Origin: Anaerolineales bacterium
Lineage (GTDB): Bacteria > Chloroflexota > Anaerolineae > Anaerolineales > E44-bin32
Assembly (NCBI GenBank): GCA_016927115.1
Contig: JAFGNH010000114.1
Coordinates: forward strand, 1-64,000
Reading direction: 5' to 3'
DNA length: 64,000 nucleotides
Shown: positions 35,422 through 44,815 of the stretch, piece after piece
Numbering within the stretch: position 1 is the first letter of the stretch
Layout: every line of letters starts with the position of its first letter
The notes under the pieces: model-generated
What the model was told of the DNA's origin: nothing
The model's database searches: none
What the model saw: only the letters and a program-made list of their open reading frames with translations
Program-made: the position numbers and the translations under genes

Positions 35422-36422
35422 GCAGCCTTGAAGCGGTGTTGATCCCCGGTGACGGTATCGGGCCCGAAGTAGCGGATGCTGCCCGCCAGGTGCTGGCAGC
35501 CAGTGGTGTGGACATTCACTGGCATGTTTTCGAAGCTGGCCTGAAGGCACAGGAAATCGGACAGGACCCTCTGCCTGAAGCGCTGGTGGAGGCTGTACGC
35601 GCAACCGGTGTGGCTTTAAAAGGCCCGATAACCACACCTGTGGGCTACGGATTCACCAGTGTCAATGTCGGTCTGCGGCGTGCCCTGGACCTGTTTGTTA
35701 ACCTGCGCCCGATACGGTCTTTGCCCGGCACTTTCAGCCGGTTTGAGAATGTGGATCTTGTGATCATTCGGGAGAACACCGAAGGTCTGTACATCGGTGA
35801 TGAAACATGGCTTGACCAGGATACTGTGATCGCTGCCAAACTTGTTACCCGTTCCGGCAGCACCCGCATCGCCCGTTTCGCCTTCGACTATGCGCAGGCA
35901 CATGGACGATCAAGCGTCACAGCAGTCCATAAGGCGAACATCCTCAAGGAATCCGATGGCTTGTTTCTATCCTGTGCCAGAAAAACAGCAGCAGACTATC
36001 CCGGCCTGCTTTTTAAAGACCGGATCATAGACGCGTTATGCATGGATCTGGTGGTCGATCCTGCACGGCATGATGTGATGCTGTGCCCGAACCTGTACGG
36101 AGATATCGTTTCCGATCTGGCTGCCGGCCTCGTCGGGGGATTGGGCACTGTACCGGGCGCTAATCTGGGTCATCGCTGTGCCATTTTCGAAGCTGTGCAT
36201 GGCTCCGCACCGGATATCGCTGGCCAGGGCATTGCCAATCCCACCGCGCTGATACTGGCCGGGATTTTGCTGCTGCGGCATCTCGGTGAAAACAGTGCTG
36301 CTTTACGGATTGAACAGGGGCTGGATGCAGTATATACCGCCGGTGCAAACCTGCCGCCGGATATGGGTGGCAGTGGAAACACACAGTCCTTTACTGAAAC
36401 ACTTATCAAACAGATCTCCTGA
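35418..36422 (+). CDS. Beta-decarboxylating dehydrogenase (NAD-isocitrate/homoisocitrate type)
   Basis: 334 residues, isocitrate/isopropylmalate dehydrogenase family. GDGIGPEV start, KGPITTPVGYGFTSVNVGLR, DLVIIRENTEGLYIG, VTAVHKANILKESDG, NLYGDIVSDLAAGLVGGLG and AVHGSAPDIAGQGIANPTA. The substrate loop with S-x-N-x2-LR resembles NAD-dependent isocitrate dehydrogenases (IDH3-like) rather than the R-x4-LL-x-LR pattern of LeuB, which argues for isocitrate or homoisocitrate. With the two synthases and the dehydratase it completes one round of 2-oxoacid elongation by one carbon. ATGA overlap with the small-subunit gene. Confidence 0.82.
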   Translation: MSSLEAVLIPGDGIGPEVADAARQVLAASGVDIHWHVFEAGLKAQEIGQDPLPEALVEAVRATGVALKGPITTPVGYGFTSVNVGLRRALDLFVNLRPIRSLPGTFSRFENVDLVIIRENTEGLYIGDETWLDQDTVIAAKLVTRSGSTRIARFAFDYAQAHGRSSVTAVHKANILKESDGLFLSCARKTAADYPGLLFKDRIIDALCMDLVVDPARHDVMLCPNLYGDIVSDLAAGLVGGLGTVPGANLGHRCAIFEAVHGSAPDIAGQGIANPTALILAGILLLRHLGENSAALRIEQGLDAVYTAGANLPPDMGGSGNTQSFTETLIKQIS

Positions 36423-36465
36423 AACCATTCAAACTGCGGTTTACGCAGAGCAAGGGTAGTTTATT

Positions 36466-38250
36466 GTGGGTAGAGAGAGTGAACAAACCAAATTCCTGAA
36501 AAATAAAGTCATTATCCAGTCTCAGGGAAGACTATGCGATACAGCTGATGAGATGCTCCGCAGCCGTCCATTCCGTACGCTGCTTGAAAACGTCCTGGAA
36601 GACCTTTCCCGCAGAGGCTCACCGATGCTGGATATATTCGGAGAGATGGGAGTTACCCCGGAAGGCATCAACAACCTCATCCAGACTTTTCAATACCTGA
36701 CCATTCTTGAACGCGGCGTGATTCCCAATATCCTGCCTGAATCAGCTGTGTTTTTCCAGGATCCTGGCAAACTTCAGGACTTTGTTGAATATCTCTATAA
36801 TGCCTGGCGGAATTATGACCGTTTTGTAATTGTATCCGGGATGAATGGGCAGCGCGTGGATGATCGGCCCTACCGGACTTTTAATAATACAGTCGAGACA
36901 TTGATGCATCTCGTGATTGCCACGTACCGAGACATCGCCGAAAATATCTCTGGTGCACACCCACGCATCTACCGTCAGGCACGTGCAGGTGTGGATATCG
37001 GAACCATTGTTTCCCGCGAACCGCTGGCAACCGGATGGATCGACCAGCTTGGTACACCCTACAACCGCCTTCAGGATATTCCAATCATCCGCCAGGTACT
37101 GCTCTACCCTCCCCTGGTACTGAATCCCCCCATGAATAAACGCTCAGGCAGGTTCCAACGCATTGATGAAAATCCGCTGAGCCTCGTCGATCTGGACAAT
37201 GGTGAATGGATAGCGTATCCGGCAAAAGTCGGTGATTTGTCTATTCTGACCTACATCCATGAGGAATTTCTCGAACTGGGCCTTTCACTGTGCAACCTGT
37301 TTGAACTGGCGGAAGATGAAGATCTAAAGAAACCGCCAGACGCTATCTACCTGTTTGGTGTTCCTGGAGACACACTGAATCGCTACGGTGATCTGCCTAC
37401 CATATTTTATGATGATGAAGAAAACGGGATTTTGGTAGGTGCAATTCCAAACGAATCCCGTTTCGGCTACTTCGGCTACCTGAAGAAAATGATCCTCACG
37501 CTGCATAATATTATTGTGATGAAACGCGGACGACTTCCCTTCCACGGCGCCCTGGTTAACATCACCCTGAATCAGAAATGCTATACAGTTCTGCTGGTTG
37601 GAGAAAGCGGTGCCGGAAAATCGGAAACACTTGAGGCCTTCCGTGTGCTCAGCGAGGATATGCTGCAGGATATGACCATAATTGCCGATGATATGGGTTC
37701 GTTGGAAATCACAAACGGCAAGGTTTGTGGATATGGCACTGAGATCGGCGCGTATATACGATTGGACGATCTGCAGCCCGGCTATGAATTCGGCCAGATG
37801 GGCCGTGCCATCTTTATGAATCCCAGCCAGACGAACGCCCGGCTGCTGCTGCCGATCACAACATACGCACATGTGATCGAAGGTTTTCCCATAGATATTG
37901 TGATGTATGCTAACAACTATGAGGAAGTGGACGAAACCCATCCTGTTTTCGAAAGATTTCCGGACAGCGAATCAGCTCTCGCTGTTTTCCGTGAGGGTCG
38001 GGTAATGAGCAAAGGCACCACTACAGCCAGCGGGATTGTCCAGAGCTACTTCGGTAATATTTTCGGGCCGCCGCAGTATTTCGATCTTCACGAAGAACTG
38101 GCCGACCGTTATTTCGAACACTTCTTCCAGCATGAGCTGTTTGTCGGCCAGCTGCGAACCCGGCTGGGATTACCGGGATGGGAAACACGCGGACCGGAAG
38201 AAGCTGCCCGAATTCTCATTACTCTGCTGCAGGATCAACAGAACCGGTGA
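36466..38250 (+). CDS. PEPCK-like P-loop protein
   Basis: 594 residues. The second half has a P-loop VGESGAGKSET (Lys385) and nearby IIADDMG and HGALVNI segments, as in ATP-dependent phosphoenolpyruvate carboxykinases and HPr-kinase-like proteins. The N-terminal ~250 residues do not resemble canonical PckA to my eye. It may be a divergent PEPCK or a kinase of that fold. The start is a GTG at 36466, preceded by AAGGGTAG. It lies 43 bases after the dehydrogenase gene on the same strand, so it may be the last gene of the operon, where PEPCK-type activity could link to oxaloacetate supply. Confidence 0.55.
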   Translation: MGRESEQTKFLKNKVIIQSQGRLCDTADEMLRSRPFRTLLENVLEDLSRRGSPMLDIFGEMGVTPEGINNLIQTFQYLTILERGVIPNILPESAVFFQDPGKLQDFVEYLYNAWRNYDRFVIVSGMNGQRVDDRPYRTFNNTVETLMHLVIATYRDIAENISGAHPRIYRQARAGVDIGTIVSREPLATGWIDQLGTPYNRLQDIPIIRQVLLYPPLVLNPPMNKRSGRFQRIDENPLSLVDLDNGEWIAYPAKVGDLSILTYIHEEFLELGLSLCNLFELAEDEDLKKPPDAIYLFGVPGDTLNRYGDLPTIFYDDEENGILVGAIPNESRFGYFGYLKKMILTLHNIIVMKRGRLPFHGALVNITLNQKCYTVLLVGESGAGKSETLEAFRVLSEDMLQDMTIIADDMGSLEITNGKVCGYGTEIGAYIRLDDLQPGYEFGQMGRAIFMNPSQTNARLLLPITTYAHVIEGFPIDIVMYANNYEEVDETHPVFERFPDSESALAVFREGRVMSKGTTTASGIVQSYFGNIFGPPQYFDLHEELADRYFEHFFQHELFVGQLRTRLGLPGWETRGPEEAARILITLLQDQQNR

Positions 38251-38316
38251 ATCACACCTGACGTCCCAGACAAACCTGTTCAAGTATGACCTTTCCTTCA
38301 TTTTAAATGCGATCGA

Positions 38317-38349
38317 CGCCCGGTGAAATTTACCCGGGCGCCTTCCTTT
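38317..38349 (+). terminator. Possible terminator after the PEPCK-like gene
   Basis: CGCCCGG (38317-38323) pairs with CCGGGCG (38334-38340) around a 10-base loop. Downstream bases are C/T-rich but lack a clean T run, so efficiency is doubtful. Confidence 0.35.
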
Positions 38350-38437
38350 CCCCACAATAGTATTAGCTTGTTATCATTCAATACAAACGGAAATCCTTGT
38401 TTCCGGCGTAAAAATACGGTAGGATGGAAGATGGATT

Positions 38438-39142
38438 ATGGAACAGAAACCTTCTATTGCTGTCCTTACCGGAGATATCGTCAGTTTCTCAGATTATGCT
38501 GAGAGTACGCGCAAAGAGATTCTTTCGATGCTGAATCAGGCTGCCGTACATATCCAGAATCTGTACCCTGCAGTCTTGCCTTACGATATCGGACTATATC
38601 GAGGTGACGGCTGGCAGCTGGTCGTACTGAACCCTTCCCTTGCATTAAGAATAGCCCTTCTGATACGCTGCATATTGAAAACGGGTATAAACAACAAAGA
38701 TATGGACACCCGTATCGCGATTGCAATAGGCGCAGCTGATTATCTGCCCGAAGGCAATATTGAAACCGGTGATGGGGAAGTATTTCGGGCATCCGGCTAT
38801 CTGCTGGAATCCCTGTCCCGCCAGACCCACCTGGGCTGCCGCTGGCCGGCTGCCGGATCCGCGACCGTGGAAGAAGTCCTTGATGCCATGCTGCAGCTTC
38901 TTGATTCGATTGTTAATCAATGGACCGTGAGACAGGCTCGTGCTGTCACCGGCGCACTGCAGGGCTGGCGACAGATTGATATTGCTCAATCATGGATTCC
39001 TGAATCAATCAGCCAGCAGGCTGTTGCCCAGCACCTTGACAGCGCAAGCTGGTCTGTTCTATCTCATGCCGTTGGAGTTTTTGAAAAAACTGTTCTGGCA
39101 TCTCTTTCTCAACGCAGCAAAACAACAAATAGGACAAGTTAA
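38438..39142 (+). CDS. SatD family protein
   Basis: 234 residues. The N-terminus IAVLTGDIVSFSDYAES, then GLYRGDGWQLVVLNPSLALR, matches my memory of SatD-type proteins, whose first domain resembles nucleotide cyclase folds and whose C-terminus has a helix-turn-helix (here ESISQQAVAQHLDSASWSVLSHAV). Biochemical function is not established. It is followed by a DUF3307 membrane protein, the usual partner of SatD genes, which supports the call. The pair may act together at the membrane. Confidence 0.65.
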   Translation: MEQKPSIAVLTGDIVSFSDYAESTRKEILSMLNQAAVHIQNLYPAVLPYDIGLYRGDGWQLVVLNPSLALRIALLIRCILKTGINNKDMDTRIAIAIGAADYLPEGNIETGDGEVFRASGYLLESLSRQTHLGCRWPAAGSATVEEVLDAMLQLLDSIVNQWTVRQARAVTGALQGWRQIDIAQSWIPESISQQAVAQHLDSASWSVLSHAVGVFEKTVLASLSQRSKTTNRTS

Positions 39143-39224
39143 TTATCTTGTATTCATATACTACAAGTGCTTATTATTGTAATCCGTACAGCTGCAGCTG
39201 GTCTCACGTTAAAAAGGTAGAACA

Positions 39225-39998
39225 ATGAACCTGGGAAGCATACATATTCTGGTTTGCCTTCTGACCGCCCACCTCATAGCAGATTTCTTAATGCAAACCG
39301 AAAATGACATCAACAGGAAAGAGACTTTTAAAGTCCTCTTGAAACACTCTTCCATCCACGCCGCCCTGGCATACCTGCTGGTTGGAGTCCTGTCGTGGTG
39401 GGAAATTCCACTTTCTATCCTGATCTCCCATGCACTGATCGACCGGATGAAAGCACGATCAAAGAATAAAAGTGTGCTTGTGTTTGTGATAGATCAATTA
39501 GCCCATATCTTTATTCTGACCCTTCTGGCATTTCTGCTGCCGGTACTCTATTCACAGGAAACATCCTTCTGGGCTCTCTGGCTGGGCAGTAATTATTATC
39601 AGATTATTATCCTGGCTGCAGGAGTCATCCTGGTGACCCGGGTAGGCGGCATCTTCATTGGAATGGCAACCACTCCCTATTTGCGTCAACTGGAGATCTC
39701 CCGCCAGCAAAACGGTATTAATTCGGGGCATACCATCGATCCACTTTCACGAGGTTTTGATAATGGCGGATATGTCATCGGCTTGCTGGAAAGAAGCATG
39801 ATCCTTCTTCTGGTTCTGTTCAATCAGGCTGCAGCGATTGGGATCCTGATCGCAGCAAAATCGTTGTTCCGCTTCGGAGAAATCAAGGACCGCGCGAATC
39901 GGATGGAAGCTGAATATATCCTCATCGGCACCATGATGAGCTTCCTGTTTGCTCTGGTTGTTTCGTTTGCGGTCCAGAGACTGCTGCCCCTGATGTAG
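39225..39998 (+). CDS. DUF3307 integral membrane protein
   Basis: 257 residues with about seven hydrophobic helices. The N-terminal part, LLTAHLIADFLMQTENDINRK and HALIDRMKARSK (HxxxD-like), is the DUF3307 pattern. Function unknown. Its position 82 bases after the SatD gene agrees with the recurrent SatD-DUF3307 pairing. AAAAGGTAG precedes the ATG. Confidence 0.75.
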   Translation: MNLGSIHILVCLLTAHLIADFLMQTENDINRKETFKVLLKHSSIHAALAYLLVGVLSWWEIPLSILISHALIDRMKARSKNKSVLVFVIDQLAHIFILTLLAFLLPVLYSQETSFWALWLGSNYYQIIILAAGVILVTRVGGIFIGMATTPYLRQLEISRQQNGINSGHTIDPLSRGFDNGGYVIGLLERSMILLLVLFNQAAAIGILIAAKSLFRFGEIKDRANRMEAEYILIGTMMSFLFALVVSFAVQRLLPLM

Positions 39999-40101
39999 TC
40001 TCTATTCATTGGATGTCGCCGTTCATACAATACCCGTACCCGTAAGAAAAACGCATCCTGTTTCTACAGTATCCACAGAATCCGGGTGATAGTGAAAAAA
40101 A

Positions 40102-40974
40102 ATGAAACGCAGAGTCACACACTTCCCAATTTATTTGCTTCTACTCTGCCTGTCTGCTGGTTTTTTCTCCGGAATCTCCGCCTGCAGCATACTGAAACCT
40201 TCCCCCTCCTCCACCACCGGTGATGGAATTACAAACAGATGGGCTGTACTGTTTGAGAAGGATGGGTATGATGATGTGGGAATGACCAATCTGCCTGTTG
40301 ACTACATCAGCATGAACCTTATAGAGGCACTACTGCTCGAGTCCGGATGGGAGCTCGCACGGATCCATTCCATTCCGGAGTTCTCACAAAAGGACTTCGT
40401 GGAGGAGCTCAACTGGCTGGAAGACCAAACGGATGCGGATGATCTCATATTTGTTTATGTTGCTGCACACGGCCGTTATCTGAGCCACATCATCCAGTGG
40501 GAAGAAGTTTTTCCGCCGGAATGGGAAAACATCCGTGCAGAGAAAATATTACTTGTGGATGCCTGTGAGGCCGGCAAATTTATTAAAACCGTTGAACAGA
40601 TACCGGGAAACCAGATCGTTATCGGAGCTGTGCAGGAGTACGAATACGGCTGGTGCGGCCTTGAGGACGAAGGGCTGCCCATCATCGGGTTCGTTTATAC
40701 ACACTATTTCAGCCAGGCTTTCACAGATTCCGGTAGTGATGCTGATAAGGATGGATTCATTTCAGTGCAGGAAGCGGCTCTGTGGGCGGAAGAACAGCAG
40801 CGTGATTATATGCATGAAGTCGTTTTCGAAGTGCCGGAATTCGCCGAAGACTATCGAGAGCTGGGAATAGATCCCGAAAACAGCCCCGACTTCCCGCATA
40901 CCGTTTTATCCGACACCATCGGTGAACCGGTGATCCTGAGCCTGGACGTGTCAGCTGCAACCAGTTCTCCATAA
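40102..40974 (+). CDS. Caspase-like lipoprotein with an EF-hand loop
   Basis: 290 residues. The signal peptide ends in a lipobox (SGISAC28). The domain beyond has the caspase/legumain-fold pattern: DDLIFVYVAAHGRY with His123-Gly, and ILLVDACEAGKF with Cys155 in D-x-C-x-A-G, the catalytic dyad arrangement of clan CD peptidases. Residues 213-224 (DADKDGFISVQE) match a canonical 12-residue EF-hand calcium loop. A surface calcium-dependent peptidase is inferred; both catalytic residues are in place, but activity is unproved. It stands alone, 103 bases after the DUF3307 gene. Confidence 0.7.
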   Translation: MKRRVTHFPIYLLLLCLSAGFFSGISACSILKPSPSSTTGDGITNRWAVLFEKDGYDDVGMTNLPVDYISMNLIEALLLESGWELARIHSIPEFSQKDFVEELNWLEDQTDADDLIFVYVAAHGRYLSHIIQWEEVFPPEWENIRAEKILLVDACEAGKFIKTVEQIPGNQIVIGAVQEYEYGWCGLEDEGLPIIGFVYTHYFSQAFTDSGSDADKDGFISVQEAALWAEEQQRDYMHEVVFEVPEFAEDYRELGIDPENSPDFPHTVLSDTIGEPVILSLDVSAATSSP

Positions 40975-41343
40975 TAGAACGAATTCCGTACAGAATCTAA
41001 TATTGGCGGCAGTAACAAAATCGAGACTATCTCAGAAGGCCGGTGTGAGCACTGCTGTCAATCCGACCGGAACCTGCAGGGTACACAGGGTGAACCGGAA
41101 CACATCCCTCCTGATGATGCTCTTCGGTGTGCCCCGGTTTCCTGAAAAAACGAATCCCCTCCGGCCGGCAGCGTTTCGTGCCGTGCAGATAAACAGCCAG
41201 CACAGATACTCGTTTCAGTTTTATACGGCAGAACAGAATTCATAGTATCATCAGAGATCAGAATATCGACTGGCAGACAGCACCGGTTACAGCCTGTCGC
41301 AAGCACGAACCGGAACAGATAGCCGAACTCCAGGAGCAACCCC
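40975..41343. other. Intergenic, no gene seen
   Basis: About 370 bases between the caspase-like lipoprotein and the carboxypeptidase. No frame here resembles a protein and no hairpin with a T run is evident. CCAGGAGCAACCC just before 41344 serves the next gene's start. Confidence 0.5.
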
Positions 41344-42816
41344 ATGCAGAAAGAGACACAAAAAACCGAAATCAGCGAAAAAGAGGCCGGCGAGGAAAAA
41401 AAGATTGAGTTCGAAGAAAAGCTCGTCGAAACCAACCACACAATCAGGATCAACGGTGAAGAAATACCCTACCGAGCTGCTGCAGGTACCATTCCCCTCA
41501 AAGAAGATGAGCGAAAATTCAAGGCAGCAATTTTCTACACTGCCTATACACGGACCGATATTACAGATGTCTCCAACCGGCCGCTGATTTTTGCCTTCAA
41601 CGGTGGACCTGGCTCCTCTTCCGCCTGGCTGCACCTGGGCATGCTTGGGCCCAAACGGGTTATCCTTGAGCAGGATAGCGCCATTCTCCCACCCCCTTAC
41701 TTGATGGAAGATAACCCCTACTCACTACTGGATCGGGCAGACATGGTGTTTATCGATCCGGTCAGCACAGGATACAGCCGGCCTGCCCCCGACAACGAGG
41801 AACCGAAAGAATTCCATGGTATTCAGAAAGACATTGAATCAGTCGCCGAATTCATTCGCATCTACACCTCACGCAGTCAGCGCTGGAGTTCCCCCAAGTA
41901 TCTGGCCGGAGAGAGTTATGGGACCACCCGTGCAGCCGGCCTCTCCGGCTATCTGCAGGAACGTTTCGGTTTATATCTGAACGGCATCATCCTGATCTCC
42001 ACTATCCTCAATTTCCAGAGCGCGAAATTTGATCCCGGAAACGACCTTCCCTACGTGCTCTTTCTTCCTACTTATGCTGCCAGCGCCTGGTATCACAACT
42101 GCATCGATCGCGAAAAATACCCTGAACTGATGCCGTTCCTGAAGGAAGTCCGCCAATATGCCGAAACTGAGTATCTGCTGGCACTGATGCAGGGTAGTAA
42201 TTTATCGAAAAAGGATCGTACAAGCGTTGTTAAGAAGCTGCACTCATACACCGGTCTTTCAGAAGAATACCTCTACCAGACGGATTTGCGTATCCAGATA
42301 TTCCGCTTCACGAAGCAGCTGCTCCGTTCACAGGGGAAAACAATCGGCAGGCTCGACTCTCGTTATACTGGTTTAGACCGTGATTCAGCGGGCGAAGTAC
42401 CGGAATTCGATCCCAGCTATGCCCTGATCCTCGGCGCATACACCGCAGCGATGAACGACTACTTGCGCAGCGAACTCCAGTTCGAGAGTGACGCAGTATA
42501 TGAAATTCTTACCGGATTATATGAGAATTGGGATTACAGCACCTATCAAAACCGCTATGTGAACGTTGCCGAAACACTGCGTTCTGCAATGTCGCAGAAT
42601 CCATACCTGAGGGTCTTTGTGGCGAATGGCTATTTTGACCTTGCTACTCCCTTCGCAGCTACAGATTACACCTTCACCCATCTCGGATTGGATTCATCTC
42701 TCAACAGTAACATAACCACATGTTACTATCCGGCTGGACATATGATCTACATACATACACCTTCACTATCCACCCTGAAAACCGATCTTGCTGCGTTCCT
42801 GGGTGGTTCTTCATGA
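41344..42816 (+). CDS. Serine carboxypeptidase (peptidase family S10)
   Basis: 490 residues. The S10 signature is complete: FAFNGGPGSSSAWLHLG (oxyanion region), AGESYGTTRAAGL with nucleophile Ser191, Asp432 in NGYFDLATP and His466 in PAGHMIYIH. It would release C-terminal residues from peptides. Unlike eukaryotic S10 enzymes there is no signal peptide; the N-terminus is a highly charged Glu/Lys stretch (MQKETQKTEISEKEAGEEKK), so the enzyme is probably cytoplasmic. CAGGAGCAACCC provides a ribosome-binding site. Confidence 0.9.
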   Translation: MQKETQKTEISEKEAGEEKKIEFEEKLVETNHTIRINGEEIPYRAAAGTIPLKEDERKFKAAIFYTAYTRTDITDVSNRPLIFAFNGGPGSSSAWLHLGMLGPKRVILEQDSAILPPPYLMEDNPYSLLDRADMVFIDPVSTGYSRPAPDNEEPKEFHGIQKDIESVAEFIRIYTSRSQRWSSPKYLAGESYGTTRAAGLSGYLQERFGLYLNGIILISTILNFQSAKFDPGNDLPYVLFLPTYAASAWYHNCIDREKYPELMPFLKEVRQYAETEYLLALMQGSNLSKKDRTSVVKKLHSYTGLSEEYLYQTDLRIQIFRFTKQLLRSQGKTIGRLDSRYTGLDRDSAGEVPEFDPSYALILGAYTAAMNDYLRSELQFESDAVYEILTGLYENWDYSTYQNRYVNVAETLRSAMSQNPYLRVFVANGYFDLATPFAATDYTFTHLGLDSSLNSNITTCYYPAGHMIYIHTPSLSTLKTDLAAFLGGSS

Positions 42817-43068
42817 CATACCGTAGTAGGATCGAGGGGAAACAAAGGACGCAGCAGAAAGGTTCCTTTCCTTCCACGGAAAGATCTCATATTGCTATTT
42901 AATGCGGCACCGCCATTGTTTTCCATTCGACAGCCGGATCCGGACCGTTTCTCCGGATCCAAAACAGCAAATTTCTATGATGGAGAACCTGCAGGATAAA
43001 GCGGCCGCGCAATGTTTTTCAAATTGATATAACATGAAACCGAACTTATTTCAGAACAGGAGTGCTGT

Positions 43069-43803
43069 ATGAAATCAACAGTGGGGCAGGATTTTCTTGA
43101 AAAAACAAAATACGAAAATATGGGCTCTTCCGATCAAAATCGGGGCGTTCCTGCGCCTCCCCTGCAGCAGTCAGCTGTTTCCGATATACGGATCGATCTT
43201 CCGGAAGCCGTAATGAGTCCGGTAAACCTGGGCACAGCAATAGAAAACCGCCAGACATATCGTAACTACGACCCGACCCCTCTCTCATTGGAGGAACTTT
43301 CCACCTTGCTGTGGGCTACCCAGGGCGTAAAGCGAATAGTCGGAGAACAAACTACGTTTCGTACTGTACCCTCGGCCGGATCCCGGCATGCGTTTGAAAC
43401 AGCCCTTCTGATCAATCGCTGTGCGGATCTTGAACCCGGGTTGTACCGTTATCTTGCACTGGACCACCAGATCTCACCGGTGAGACTTTCCGAATCGGCC
43501 GCGCAGGAAGTCCGCTCTGCCTGCCTGAATCAGGGCAGCATTGAAAAAAGTGCGGTTACATTCATCTGGTATGCTGTCACGGAACGGATGATATGGCGCT
43601 ATGCAGATCGCGGCTATCGCTATCTCTTCCTGGATGCAGGCCATGTTTGTCAGAACCTCTACCTTGCGGCGGAATCGATGGGCTGTGGTGTCTGTGCAAT
43701 CGCAGCATTCGACGACAACCAGTTGAACGAAGTTCTCCATCTGGATGGAGAACATGAATTTGCGATTTATCTTGCTGCATTGGGAAAAAAACCAGGAATC
43801 TGA
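43069..43803 (+). CDS. SagB-type nitroreductase-family oxidoreductase
   Basis: 244 residues, FMN-dependent nitroreductase fold of the SagB/ThcOx branch: ENRQTYRNYDPTPLSLEELSTLLWATQGV, VPSAGSRHAFETALLI, then LDAGHVCQNLYLAAESMGCGVCAI. SagB enzymes oxidise azoline rings in peptide natural products, but no YcaO or precursor gene is nearby, and many stand-alone homologs exist, so a general reductase role is more likely. CAGGAG lies 9 bases before the ATG. Confidence 0.85.
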   Translation: MKSTVGQDFLEKTKYENMGSSDQNRGVPAPPLQQSAVSDIRIDLPEAVMSPVNLGTAIENRQTYRNYDPTPLSLEELSTLLWATQGVKRIVGEQTTFRTVPSAGSRHAFETALLINRCADLEPGLYRYLALDHQISPVRLSESAAQEVRSACLNQGSIEKSAVTFIWYAVTERMIWRYADRGYRYLFLDAGHVCQNLYLAAESMGCGVCAIAAFDDNQLNEVLHLDGEHEFAIYLAALGKKPGI

Positions 43804-43979
43804 CCTGTGATCTGCTGCTGTTACTATTGCGGGGGGAACCTTGCGAACTCAGCATTCTTCCTTCATTCATGTTATGATTCATACCGGTCACCGGATAATA
43901 CAACCTGCTGCTGTGCGATTGTCAAAGGTGCCTTTCAAGTATGGACACAGCAGGCCTATAAGCTGGTAGAAAACATAAA

Positions 43980-44645
43980 ATGGACAAATCGTTAAATCAA
44001 GATAATAAACTCGGGTATATTTTCATTCCGTTTGAAAAGCGGGATAGTATTGGTTTTAAAGAACTCATTATCAACATTTCTGAAAATCCCACCGGCGACC
44101 ACTTTGATCCGGTTGAGGTCCATGTTTTCGCAGCCGTGAATGATCATACGGCAGTTGAAGAGCACACGTTCTTTCACCCATATAGAAGCATTGGGCATCA
44201 TACCATTGCACCGGGGATAATTATCATCCAGGATCGGAAGGGAAAACGTGAGGAAGCATTTTCCTTCGGTGGAACGCTTTCCATCCTCACTCAAACCGAC
44301 CTCACACAGTGTCATTTGGTCTCCACAGCACCGATCCTTCCTGCCAACCACCGGCACACAGTCATCCGGACTCTGCTGGATGAAATCCAGATTGTGATGG
44401 CTGAACGCCGGGCAGCCTGGATGAATGCAGGTGAAGAAGCGTTTGAAAAGAAACTGCTGGAGGTCGATCCCCTGGTGCTTTGTGCTGTTTTCCTCTCAAG
44501 CATTCTGAAGGAATTTTCTGACGTTGAACTGCAGTCTCTGGGCCCAAACCGGATGCTTCTGGATACCATTCGAGAGGAAATCCGGAATCTCAAGGAGAAT
44601 GGAAAGTGGCCGGCGGAGATCCCTTCAATTGAGGAGATCCTCTAG
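43980..44645 (+). CDS. Hypothetical protein
   Basis: 221 residues, not recognised. It appears soluble, with no signal peptide. It has a beta-rich N-terminal half (YIFIPFEKRD, VEVHVFAAVNDHTAVEEHTFF, PGIIIIQDRKGK) and a helical C-terminal half (LDEIQIVMAERRAAWMNAG, ILKEFSDVELQSL). The start is an ATG in an A-rich context without a clear ribosome-binding site. It lies between the SagB-like gene and yjbQ-like gene on the same strand; nothing nearby suggests its job. Confidence 0.6.
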   Translation: MDKSLNQDNKLGYIFIPFEKRDSIGFKELIINISENPTGDHFDPVEVHVFAAVNDHTAVEEHTFFHPYRSIGHHTIAPGIIIIQDRKGKREEAFSFGGTLSILTQTDLTQCHLVSTAPILPANHRHTVIRTLLDEIQIVMAERRAAWMNAGEEAFEKKLLEVDPLVLCAVFLSSILKEFSDVELQSLGPNRMLLDTIREEIRNLKENGKWPAEIPSIEEIL

Positions 44646-44815
44646 ATTCTCCCCTGCTCGACTTCCCAGAACAGAAAATAACTTGCGTACAGCAAGACCG
44701 GCTGAAAACCAGCCCGATCGCGGGAGATTCGGGTTCCTGATTCCTCTCTTACTCTCCTTCTGTTAGAATCAGGTACATACATAGAGAAACCCGCCAAAAA
44801 CCCCGGAGGAATCCT

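Noticed and set aside
43069-43803. SagB of a thiazole/oxazole peptide cluster
   Set aside because: No YcaO cyclodehydratase or precursor peptide gene is found in the neighbourhood.
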